Source of the DNA: an uncultured Propionibacteriaceae bacterium
GTDB taxonomy: Bacteria > Actinomycetota > Actinomycetes > Propionibacteriales > Propionibacteriaceae
Direction: 5' to 3'
Assembly: GCA_936941515.1 (NCBI GenBank)
Contig: CAKZJI010000034.1
Location: 1 to 5,407 of the forward strand
DNA length: 5,407 bases
Shown: positions 1 to 5,407 of the stretch, one piece after another
Position numbering within the stretch: position 1 is the stretch's first letter
How the letters are laid out: each line of letters starts with the position of its first letter
Position numbers and translations under genes: made by a program
The notes under the pieces: generated by a model
Databases searched by the model: none
Seen by the model: the letters and a program-made list of their open reading frames with translations, nothing else
What the model was told of the DNA's origin: nothing

Positions 1-2153
1 GGAGCGGAGATCGCCTTGGCGACGTCGGTGCAGTAGGTGGAGGAGCGGGACTCTATGGGAGCAGTGGTGAACCCGACCTGGTTGTTGACTACGACGTGAA
101 TGGTGCCACCGGTCTTGTAGCCACGCAGCTGGCTCATCTGGAGGGTCTCGTAGACCACGCCCTGTCCAGAAAATGCTGCGTCACCGTGGAGGAGGATGGG
201 AAGAACCGGAAAGTCGTCGGCCCCGATCATGTCCTGCTTGGCGCGGGCGATGCCCTGCAGCACGGGGTTCACTGCCTCCAAGTGCGATGGGTTCGCCGCC
301 ACTGAGGTTTTGATGGTGTCGCCATTGCTGGCCTCGAACTGGCCCTCGGAACCGAGATGGTACTTGACGTCCCCTGTGCCAGAGACATCAATGGTTCCGT
401 CGAACTCCTGGAAGATCTGCGCATACTTCTTGCCGACGATGTTCGCCAGAACATTCAGGCGGCCACGGTGGGGCATACCAATGCACACCTCATCCAGTTT
501 CTGTGACGCAGCCTGCTGGCAGATTTCGTCCAGCAGGACTATCACGGCCTCACCGCCCTCCAGGGAGAAGCGTTTCTGGCCGACGAATTTGGTCTGCAGG
601 AAGGTCTCGAAGACCTCAGCCTCATTCAGTTTGTCGAGGGCATGCATGTGCTCCTCATGGGTGAGAGGCTGCCGCGGAACCTCAATGCGCTCCTGGAACC
701 ATTCCCGCTGCCTCGGATCTGCGATGTGCATGTACTCCACAGACAGGGTCCGGCAGTAGGAGTCCTGCAGGATGCTCAGGATCTCACGCAGCACCCTGTA
801 GACCCGACGCTCACCTGCGAAGGTGCCGACGGCGAACTCCCGGTCCAGGTCCCAGATCGACAGGCCATGGGTCTCCAGCCTCAGGTCCTCATGGGAACGC
901 TGTCGGTATTCGAGGGGGTCGGTGTCTGCCACCAGATGCCCCACGGAACGGTAGGCGTTGATGAGCTCCAAAACCCGACGCTGCTTGGTGACCTGGTTGG
1001 CGCGATGCGCTGAGATGTCCTGGCTCCAGCGCAGGGGCTCGTAGGGGATGCGAAGCGCTTCGAAGATCTTGTCGTAGAATCCGTCCTCGCCTAGGAGCAG
1101 TTCGTGCATCATTTTCAGGAACTCACCGGACTGTGCGCCCTGGATGACCCGGTGATCGTAGGTGGAGGTCAGGGTTGTGGTCTTGGAGACCCCGAGGTCG
1201 TTGATGCGGGAGATCGATGTGCCCTGGAACTCTGCAGGGTAGTCGATGTTTCCGACCCCCAGGATGAGGCCCTGGCCTGTCATAAGACGTGGAACAGAGT
1301 GGTTGGTCCCGATCCCGCCGGGATTGGTGATCGTCGCGGTGGTGCCTGCGAAGTCGTCGACGGTCAGCTCCCCACGGCGTGCGCGGGAGATCAGCTGCTC
1401 GTAGTCGGCCCAGAACTGTCCGAAGTCCAGGTTCTCGCACCCTTTGATGTTGGGTACCAGAAGCTGGCGGGTGCCATCTGTCTTCTTGAAATCGATGGCG
1501 ATTCCCAGGTTGATTGCCTGATTCTCTATGAGGGTGGGCTTTCCATCAATCACGTCGAAGGCGTTGTTCATCGCGGGAACAGCCCGAAGGGCCTGGATCA
1601 TGGCGTAGGCGATCAGATGCGTGAAGCTGACTTTCCCACCCTTCGAGGATTTCAGGAAATTGTTGATCACGGTGCGCTGGTCGATCACCAGTTTCATGGG
1701 AACTGAACGCACCGAGGTTGCTGTCGGCACGCTGAGCGAGGCATCCATGTTCTTGGCGGTGCGCATCGGGGCGCCGCGAAGCACAGTCATCTTGGGGGCC
1801 GCGTCACTCGGAGCTGGGCGCAAGGAGGGGCTCGGGGCATTGGCCGACAGACCTGCTCCGGTCCCGGGAGTCGACGGGGACTCGCTGGTTGGCTGGACCG
1901 ACTCAACCGTCGGTTGGCTGCTGGTCGGACGTGAAGGCCTCGTCTTCTGATCCGGTTGCCGGGTAGCTGGCTCCGGGGCAGCAGGGGGCCCCTGCCTCGT
2001 GGGAGACGGGTCCTTCCCAGGTCTCTTCTCCGCTGCGAAGAACATCCTCCATGTCTCGTCCACTGAGGTGGGATCTGTCTCCCATTGCTCTCGCATCTCG
2101 TCGATCAGCCAGGAATTCGCCCCGAAGGCGTCAGTCGAGTCAGGTGTTGACAT
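1..2153 (-). CDS. kgd: Multifunctional 2-oxoglutarate dehydrogenase/decarboxylase E1 component with N-terminal E2-like domain (KGD/OdhA/SucA type), 3' end cut by window edge
   Basis: Cytoplasmic TCA-cycle enzyme that decarboxylates 2-oxoglutarate with thiamine diphosphate and works in the 2-oxoglutarate dehydrogenase complex; the family can also form succinic semialdehyde or 2-hydroxy-3-oxoadipate. The 717 visible codons are open to the window edge; family proteins are about 1,200 residues, so roughly the last 500 are outside. Residues 10-41 form the conserved N-terminal helix (WLIDEM, then TW..FFAA). Residues 42-118 are a Pro/Ser/Thr-rich linker. Residues 120-355 are an E2-type acyltransferase domain with NPGGIGTNHSVPRL (277-290) and DHRVIQG, candidate catalytic His334. 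No lipoyl domain is seen, as usual for KGD. E1 starts near 360: HRGRLNVLAN (562-571), NPSHLEAVNP (621-630), and the ThDP motif from GD (657-658) to NN (690-691). ATG 2153 is chosen because an in-frame stop lies at 2175-2177 with no ATG, GTG or TTG between. The ribosome-binding site is weak. Identification is secure; the symbol kgd is preferred over sucA/odhA by architecture. Confidence 0.96.
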   Translation of the reverse strand, partial: MSTPDSTDAFGANSWLIDEMREQWETDPTSVDETWRMFFAAEKRPGKDPSPTRQGPPAAPEPATRQPDQKTRPSRPTSSQPTVESVQPTSESPSTPGTGAGLSANAPSPSLRPAPSDAAPKMTVLRGAPMRTAKNMDASLSVPTATSVRSVPMKLVIDQRTVINNFLKSSKGGKVSFTHLIAYAMIQALRAVPAMNNAFDVIDGKPTLIENQAINLGIAIDFKKTDGTRQLLVPNIKGCENLDFGQFWADYEQLISRARRGELTVDDFAGTTATITNPGGIGTNHSVPRLMTGQGLILGVGNIDYPAEFQGTSISRINDLGVSKTTTLTSTYDHRVIQGAQSGEFLKMMHELLLGEDGFYDKIFEALRIPYEPLRWSQDISAHRANQVTKQRRVLELINAYRSVGHLVADTDPLEYRQRSHEDLRLETHGLSIWDLDREFAVGTFAGERRVYRVLREILSILQDSYCRTLSVEYMHIADPRQREWFQERIEVPRQPLTHEEHMHALDKLNEAEVFETFLQTKFVGQKRFSLEGGEAVIVLLDEICQQAASQKLDEVCIGMPHRGRLNVLANIVGKKYAQIFQEFDGTIDVSGTGDVKYHLGSEGQFEASNGDTIKTSVAANPSHLEAVNPVLQGIARAKQDMIGADDFPVLPILLHGDAAFSGQGVVYETLQMSQLRGYKTGGTIHVVVNNQVGFTTAPIESRSSTYCTDVAKAISA

Positions 2154-2234
2154 CTTTGCCAGCGGCCAGCGCCACTATCCCCTTACGTGAGACTACTTGA
2201 GTGGGGCAGCAGGCTTCGTCGCCCCGTGGCCAGC
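2154..2234 (-). other. 81-base gap between GT87 gene and kgd, with weak inverted repeat and possible kgd promoter
   Basis: Read on the minus strand, the gap follows the GT87 stop codon TAA and ends at the kgd ATG. It contains GGGGC/GCCCC arms at 2221-2225 and 2203-2207, which can form a 5-bp stem (6 with a G-U pair) and a loop of 11-13 bases, but with no T-run after it. The heptamer GCTGGCC occurs at each end of the gap. GATAGT (plus-strand 2174-2179) resembles a -10 box, but no good -35 box lies at the right distance. No purine-rich Shine-Dalgarno precedes the kgd ATG. The gap is short enough for kgd to be read from the GT87 transcript, and long enough for its own promoter; the sequence does not decide. 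Confidence 0.4.
2174..2179 (-). promoter_or_regulatory. Weak candidate -10 box for kgd (GATAGT)
   Basis: GATAGT matches the TATAAT consensus at four of six positions and would put the transcription start about 13 bases before the kgd ATG. The hexamer about 17 bases upstream (ACTCAA) is a poor match to TTGACA. This is a tentative call from spacing alone. Confidence 0.2.
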
Positions 2235-3713
2235 TTAGCGAACTTCCTCGGTCGCGTCCGCCGTATCACGACCGGCAGCGTGCCAGGCCAGTGCTGCGGT
2301 GAATCCTGTCAGCATCACCAGCAGCACATTGCGGGCGATCAGGGTTGAGGTGTCAAAACCTGAAGCGTAGGGCGTGCCCATGATTCCATAGGCGCCCCAG
2401 GGGTAGGTGTACTGCGTCAGGATCGCGACAGCCAGCAGACCCAGGGCGATCAGGCGCCTGGGCCGTTTTAGCCAGTCGTCAGAGCCGAGAGCAAGCAATG
2501 CGGCGAAGGGGCCTGCAAGCCACTGCACATATTGCGTCGACAAGGTCTTGTTGGCGATCACCGTGGCCAACACCACTGCGAGGACAGAGAGCAGGATGGC
2601 TTGGGTCTGCTGACGTGCGGCATTCCGGGTGCGGAACAGTCTCCAGGTGAGCGCTGCGGTTAGTATCAGAGAACCGATGGTCAGCACCGTTGAGAAATGC
2701 AGCATCGTGCTGACCCCGGGGCCGAACAGCTCGATGGCGTTGTAGTTGCTCAGCTTGACCTCCCAGGCCGTCTCGTGGGTGAAGGCCCGCATCACCAGCA
2801 GGGGCGTCGCCGGTACCGACTCGATCTGTAGGCCTCGAAGGGACTGCCAGGTGATGGGTGAGATGGAGCGTGACCAGCCGCCGAACAGCAGGGAGGCCAG
2901 CCCCAGGGATAAACCTGCCAGCAGGAACCCCACCAGCCTGTGGTGCCCGCTTCGACGAGGATTGGGAGCCGCCAAAGGGCCGATGAGCAACGCCGGCCAC
3001 AGCTTGATGGCTGCCCCGATCCCGATCAGCGCCCCAGAGGCATGGGGGTGGCGCACCAGCCAGAGACAGGCGAGCGCGACTGCGGCAGCAGTCAGGATAT
3101 CGAAGCGGAACCACACAATCGGGCCGCAGGCGCCGATGAACAGGATCCAGAACACCGTGGCGCTGGTTGTTCCATGCCGGAACAGGAAGATGGCCACCAA
3201 GGCATCCAGCAGAAGCATGGTTACGGCGAAAACCGCCAGCCAGGCGTCGTGCGCTCCCGTCCGCAGTGGCAAAGCGGCGACGAACCACACGGCGACATTA
3301 AGGATGCCTGCTGCAAGAGGCGGCAGAGGGGCAAGTCTGGGCCTGACCCGGTGCAGCACCGCGGACAGAGCGATGGCGGCAAGGAATGTGCCCGCCATGA
3401 ACCAGGGAACCCAGGCGGGTATCCCACCTGCCAACGTGTACAGCAACTCCAGGAACCACACGGCGGGCAGTGGGTACTCCGTCATCACGCCTGGCCCCTC
3501 CAATGCCCTGAGGCATCGCTCATCCGTTGTTCCACCCACGAGGCATGACAGCCAGTAGTTGTAGTAGGAGACGTCATTTTGGACAAAGCTGACGGATGGA
3601 ATCTGCCACAGCCACATGTTCAGTCGGCGTGTGATGAGGAACAGCAGAGTCAGGACAACGCCATGCACCACGCGGGAGGCGCTGGCCTTCGGGGATGTGG
3701 TCTCGAGTGACAA
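2235..3713 (-). CDS. Polytopic membrane glycosyltransferase, GT87/DUF2029 family (probable polyprenyl-phosphate-sugar-dependent mannosyltransferase type)
   Basis: A 492-residue integral-membrane protein of the GT-C fold. Family members such as mycobacterial PimE transfer mannose from polyprenyl-phosphate-mannose to envelope lipids on the outer face of the membrane; donor and acceptor here are not known. Around 12-14 hydrophobic segments are visible (for example about 17-36, 102-121, 132-150, 156-178, 186-221, 227-249, 260-279, 335-360, 372-388, 396-410, 419-434, 458-480), with a polar C-terminal tail. Family-like motifs are Asp47 in NDVSYYNYW (46-54) in the first extracellular loop, TEYPLPAVW (78-86), WFRFD (201-205), IKLWP (236-240), RGLQIES (293-299) and NKTLSTQY (388-395). 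The start is TTG, supported by AAGGGG seven bases upstream; later in-frame GTGs (codons 15-16) have no comparable site and would trim the N-terminus. It lies 49 bases after tRNA-Arg and 81 before kgd, same strand. Family call is firm from the motifs; specific substrate is not inferable. Confidence 0.88.
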   Translation of the reverse strand: MSLETTSPKASASRVVHGVVLTLLFLITRRLNMWLWQIPSVSFVQNDVSYYNYWLSCLVGGTTDERCLRALEGPGVMTEYPLPAVWFLELLYTLAGGIPAWVPWFMAGTFLAAIALSAVLHRVRPRLAPLPPLAAGILNVAVWFVAALPLRTGAHDAWLAVFAVTMLLLDALVAIFLFRHGTTSATVFWILFIGACGPIVWFRFDILTAAAVALACLWLVRHPHASGALIGIGAAIKLWPALLIGPLAAPNPRRSGHHRLVGFLLAGLSLGLASLLFGGWSRSISPITWQSLRGLQIESVPATPLLVMRAFTHETAWEVKLSNYNAIELFGPGVSTMLHFSTVLTIGSLILTAALTWRLFRTRNAARQQTQAILLSVLAVVLATVIANKTLSTQYVQWLAGPFAALLALGSDDWLKRPRRLIALGLLAVAILTQYTYPWGAYGIMGTPYASGFDTSTLIARNVLLVMLTGFTAALAWHAAGRDTADATEEVR

Positions 3714-3720
3714 GCGCTGA

Positions 3721-3726
3721 CCCCTT
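3721..3726 (-). promoter_or_regulatory. Ribosome binding site AAGGGG that decides the TTG start of the GT87 gene
   Basis: AAGGGG lies seven bases before TTG 3713 on the minus strand, the spacing expected of a Shine-Dalgarno site. It is the best such site near the gene start and supports TTG over the in-frame GTG codons about 42 bases further in. Confidence 0.65.
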
Positions 3727-3762
3727 GAGGCTCGGGTGTTGCCGACGATCCAGGTGCTTCAG

Positions 3763-3834
3763 CGCCCCCGCGAGGATTCGAACCTCGGCACCCGCCTCCG
3801 GAGGGCGGTGCTCTATCCCCTGAGCTACGGGGGC
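3763..3834 (-). tRNA. tRNA-Arg, anticodon CCG (reads CGG)
   Basis: The 72-base gene folds into a full cloverleaf by eye. Acceptor stem GCCCCCG pairs perfectly with CGGGGGC; D arm is GCTC/GAGC with an 8-base loop; anticodon stem is CCGCC/GGCGG around loop CTCCGGA, giving anticodon CCG after the invariant T33 and G37 after it; variable loop is GTGC; T arm is CGAGG/CCTCG around TTCGAAT. The discriminator base is G at 3763. The 3' CCA is not encoded (the next bases are CTG), so it must be added by the nucleotidyltransferase. It serves CGG arginine codons, which are common in high-GC genomes. It lies between divergent lysA and the GT87 gene, on the same strand as the latter. No intron, mismatch or decay is seen. 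Confidence 0.97.
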
Positions 3835-3946
3835 TCCGACGAGGAGAAAGGCTAGCACGAACAGGAAGTGGGTCTGCAACCTCAGTCATGGTCAGTTCGG
3901 AAAGGTTCATCGACTCCGAGGCGGCTCTCTGGCAAGCTTTCAGTCC
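3835..3946. other. Divergent intergenic region between tRNA-Arg and lysA
   Basis: These 112 bases hold the tRNA promoter on the minus strand and must also hold any lysA promoter on the plus strand. I see no convincing plus-strand TAnnnT/TTGACA pair and no strong Shine-Dalgarno before lysA. The space is too short for a lysine riboswitch, and no leader peptide rich in Lys codons is visible. Confidence 0.5.
3849..3879 (-). promoter_or_regulatory. Probable promoter of tRNA-Arg (extended -10 TGCTAGCCT with -35 TTGCAG)
   Basis: On the minus strand TGCTAGCCT fits the extended -10 pattern TGnTAnnnT, with the -10 hexamer at 3849-3854. TTGCAG at 3874-3879 matches TTGACA at four of six positions, with a 19-base spacer that is longer than ideal, which an extended -10 can offset. 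The start would fall near 3842, giving a tRNA leader of about eight bases. The position directly before a tRNA gene makes the call reasonable. The same transcript could continue into the GT87 gene. Confidence 0.5.
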
Positions 3947-5350
3947 ATGACTCATGCTCACATCGCGGGTTCCATCCATGCGGATGTTGCCCAGGCCGGC
4001 CCGCAGTGGCTCTCTGTTCCTCCGGATTTTAACAATCTGCTTCCGGGAGTGTGGCCAGTCGGAGCGCACCGTGATGAGCAGGGGCAGATCACGATCGGCG
4101 GAGTGAGCCTGCCGGAGCTGGCAGCTGCGCATGGCACTCCCGCCTACATCATTGACGAAGAGGACTTCCGCACTCGGGCAAGGGACTTTCGCGACAACTT
4201 CAGGGGATGGAAGGTCTACTACGCGGGCAAGGCGCTGCTGACCCGCGCTGTGGCCCGGTGGGTGGCTGAGGAGGGGCTGTGCCTGGACGTCACCACCATG
4301 GGTGAGATGAGGATCGCCCTGGCGGGTGGGATGCCCGCTGAGCGTCTCGGCTTCCACGGCAACAACAAATCTGCGGAGGAGATCCGCTTCGCACTGGAGC
4401 AGGGAGTGGGGCGCATCATCGTCGACTCCTTCCACGAGATTGATCGGATCGAGGCCGCTGGCAGAGAGCTGGATGTGGTGGCCCAGGTGCTGGTGCGTGT
4501 CACCACTGGTGTGGAGGCCCACACCCATGAGTACATCGCAACTGCCCACGAGGACCAGAAGTTCGGACTGTCGATCCTCGGGGGGCACGCCCTGGCGGCC
4601 CTCGTCAGGTGTCAGTCGTCACCCGTGATCGAGCTGCGGGGGATTCACAGCCACATAGGCTCTCAGATCTTCGAGACCCACGGCTTCGAGGTGGCGATTC
4701 GGCGCACCCTGAAACTGGCTCACCAGTTCCGCACTGCAACAGGCATCGAGTTGGCAGAACTCGATCTGGGCGGGGGCTTCGGCATCGCCTACACAGAGGC
4801 TGACAGTCCCAAGCCGACGGTGGAGCTCGCCCAGGCCTTTGAGGAGATCCTGGAACATGAGTGCAGGGGCTTCGGGCTGTCCCGCCCCGAGGTCAGCATC
4901 GAACCCGGGCGGGCCATCTGCGGCCCGGCGGGAGTCGCCCTCTACGAAGTCGGCACCGTCAAGGCCGTCGAACTGGAATCTGGCCGGTCCCGCACCTATG
5001 TCTCGGTGGATGGAGGGATGAGCGACAACATTCGCCCAGCCCTGTATGCGGCCGAGTACTCCTGCGCCCTGGCCAACCGTGTCTCGGAGGCGGAGCCGGT
5101 GCTCGCGCGGGTCGTCGGGAAGCACTGTGAGGGCGGCGACATCCTGATTCGCGATGTTTTCCTGCCCCGGGATGTCGTTCCCGGGGACCTCATTGCCGTC
5201 CCCGGGTCCGGTGCCTACTCTCGGTCGATGGCGAGTAACTACAATCAGCTTACGAAACCGCCCCTGCTGGCGGTACGCCAGGGAGTTGTTCGCACCCTCC
5301 TGCGGCGGGAGACCTTGGAAGACCTGATGCGACTGGACGTAGGGGAGTGA
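3947..5350 (+). CDS. lysA: Diaminopimelate decarboxylase (LysA)
   Basis: PLP-dependent cytoplasmic enzyme (fold-type III, alanine-racemase-like barrel) that decarboxylates meso-diaminopimelate to L-lysine, the last step of lysine synthesis. The 467 residues match the usual actinobacterial length, including the N-terminal extension with VWPVGAHRDEQGQITIGGV (35-53). Landmarks: YYAGKA (91-96) with PLP lysine Lys95; HGNNKS (137-142); HSHIGSQ (234-240); DLGGGFG (273-279) for phosphate binding; EPGR (319-322); VDGGMSDNIRPALY (354-367); the partner-subunit motif usually CESGD, here CEGGD (394-398) with Cys394 and Glu395 kept; and GAYSRSMASNYN (422-433) with Tyr424. The enzyme is normally a homodimer with active sites shared between subunits. 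ATG 3947 is the first ATG, GTG or TTG after an in-frame stop at 3821-3823, so the start is well fixed although no clear Shine-Dalgarno precedes it. It is followed without a gap by a homoserine dehydrogenase gene. No argS precedes it. Confidence 0.98.
   Translation: MTHAHIAGSIHADVAQAGPQWLSVPPDFNNLLPGVWPVGAHRDEQGQITIGGVSLPELAAAHGTPAYIIDEEDFRTRARDFRDNFRGWKVYYAGKALLTRAVARWVAEEGLCLDVTTMGEMRIALAGGMPAERLGFHGNNKSAEEIRFALEQGVGRIIVDSFHEIDRIEAAGRELDVVAQVLVRVTTGVEAHTHEYIATAHEDQKFGLSILGGHALAALVRCQSSPVIELRGIHSHIGSQIFETHGFEVAIRRTLKLAHQFRTATGIELAELDLGGGFGIAYTEADSPKPTVELAQAFEEILEHECRGFGLSRPEVSIEPGRAICGPAGVALYEVGTVKAVELESGRSRTYVSVDGGMSDNIRPALYAAEYSCALANRVSEAEPVLARVVGKHCEGGDILIRDVFLPRDVVPGDLIAVPGSGAYSRSMASNYNQLTKPPLLAVRQGVVRTLLRRETLEDLMRLDVGE
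5341..5347 (+). promoter_or_regulatory. Ribosome binding site AGGGGAG for the homoserine dehydrogenase gene, inside the lysA 3' end
   Basis: AGGGGAG ends five bases before GTG 5353, good Shine-Dalgarno spacing, and overlaps the last lysA codons. An earlier in-frame GTG at 5347 overlaps this site itself, so it is the less likely start. The arrangement suggests translational coupling of the two genes. Confidence 0.6.
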
Positions 5351-5352
5351 CT

Positions 5353-5407
5353 GTGGGAAACGAGAATGCACCTTTGAGGGTGGCGCTGCTCGGCGCTGGG
5401 GTGGTGG
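5353..5407 (+). CDS. hom: Probable homoserine dehydrogenase, N-terminal 18 codons only (cut by window edge)
   Basis: Homoserine dehydrogenase reduces aspartate semialdehyde to homoserine with NAD(P)H, leading to threonine and methionine. Only the N-terminus is visible: a short polar stretch, then LRVALLGAGVV, the first beta strand and the GxGxxG nucleotide-binding turn of a Rossmann fold in the form typical of actinobacterial Hom. The start is taken as GTG 5353, two bases after the lysA TGA (5348-5350), with AGGGGAG upstream; GTG 5347 with a four-base overlap is the alternative. The position directly after lysA is the strongest argument, since lysA-hom-thrC-thrB is a common actinobacterial operon. 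Without context the fragment would only say NAD(P)-binding protein. Confidence 0.75.
   Translation, partial: MGNENAPLRVALLGAGVV

Noticed and set aside
96..1950. Plus-strand open frames opposite kgd
   Set aside because: They are shadows of the kgd coding strand, whose continuous 717-codon frame carries E2 and E1 motifs throughout.
2746..3558. Long plus-strand open frames antisense to the GT87 gene
   Set aside because: High-GC codon bias creates open antisense frames. The translations are rich in Arg, Ala and Pro without recognisable motifs, while the opposite strand encodes a coherent membrane protein with family motifs.
3714..3762. Intrinsic terminator after tRNA-Arg
   Set aside because: No GC-rich hairpin followed by a T-run could be drawn in these 49 bases.
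3763..3834. Integration site of a genomic island at the tRNA gene
   Set aside because: tRNA genes are common attachment sites, but no second copy of the tRNA 3' end, integrase or foreign-looking composition appears in the window; housekeeping genes flank it on both sides.
3835..3946. Lysine riboswitch or Lys-codon attenuator before lysA
   Set aside because: The gap of 112 bases is too short for the lysine riboswitch (about 170 bases or more), it contains the opposing tRNA promoter, and no Lys-rich leader peptide or terminator pair is visible.
3574..4588. Open frames on the minus strand crossing the tRNA and the start of lysA
   Set aside because: Their middle parts are translations of the tRNA-Arg gene itself (the VAQGIEHRPPEAG and SSGDRAPPSGG type peptides familiar from wrongly annotated tRNA regions), and the rest is antisense to lysA or overlaps the GT87 gene in another frame.
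4619..5371. 250-codon minus-strand frame opposite lysA
   Set aside because: No recognisable motif and fully antisense to the well-conserved catalytic half of LysA.

Overview
The window looks like ordinary chromosomal DNA from a high-GC actinobacterium. Three things suggest this: (i) the 2-oxoglutarate dehydrogenase subunit has the fused form (E2-like acyltransferase domain followed by E1) typical of actinobacterial KGD/OdhA; (ii) a multi-pass GT87/DUF2029 glycosyltransferase of actinobacterial type is present; (iii) lysA runs directly into a homoserine dehydrogenase gene, as in actinobacterial argS-lysA-hom-thrC-thrB clusters. A member of the Propionibacteriales is possible, but that is only a guess and the genus cannot be read from this sequence.

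Layout. Bases 1-2153 (minus strand) hold the first 717 residues of the KGD protein; its C-terminal part lies beyond the left edge. An 81-base gap follows. Bases 2235-3713 (minus) encode a complete 492-residue integral-membrane glycosyltransferase starting at TTG. A complete tRNA-Arg(CCG) gene, also minus, lies at 3763-3834 with its own probable extended -10 promoter at 3849-3854. After a short divergent intergenic region, the plus strand carries a complete lysA (3947-5350, diaminopimelate decarboxylase) and the first 18 codons of a probable homoserine dehydrogenase gene (from GTG 5353), coupled to the lysA stop codon.

How the parts relate. The window is a divergent locus. Leftward, tRNA-Arg, the GT87 gene and possibly kgd lie in one direction with no convincing terminator between tRNA and GT87. 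Rightward, lysA and hom form the start of an aspartate-family amino-acid operon: lysA makes L-lysine from meso-diaminopimelate, and hom commits aspartate semialdehyde to threonine and methionine. The argS gene often found directly before lysA in Actinobacteria is absent here, and a tRNA-Arg gene occupies that side instead.

I found no mobile element, CRISPR array, phage gene, toxin-antitoxin pair or clearly new system. The observations worth a second look are modest: the gene order around lysA, the tRNA-to-GT87 arrangement, a Gly in the LysA active-site CESGD motif, the weak ribosome-binding sites of kgd and lysA, and a small inverted repeat in the GT87-kgd gap.
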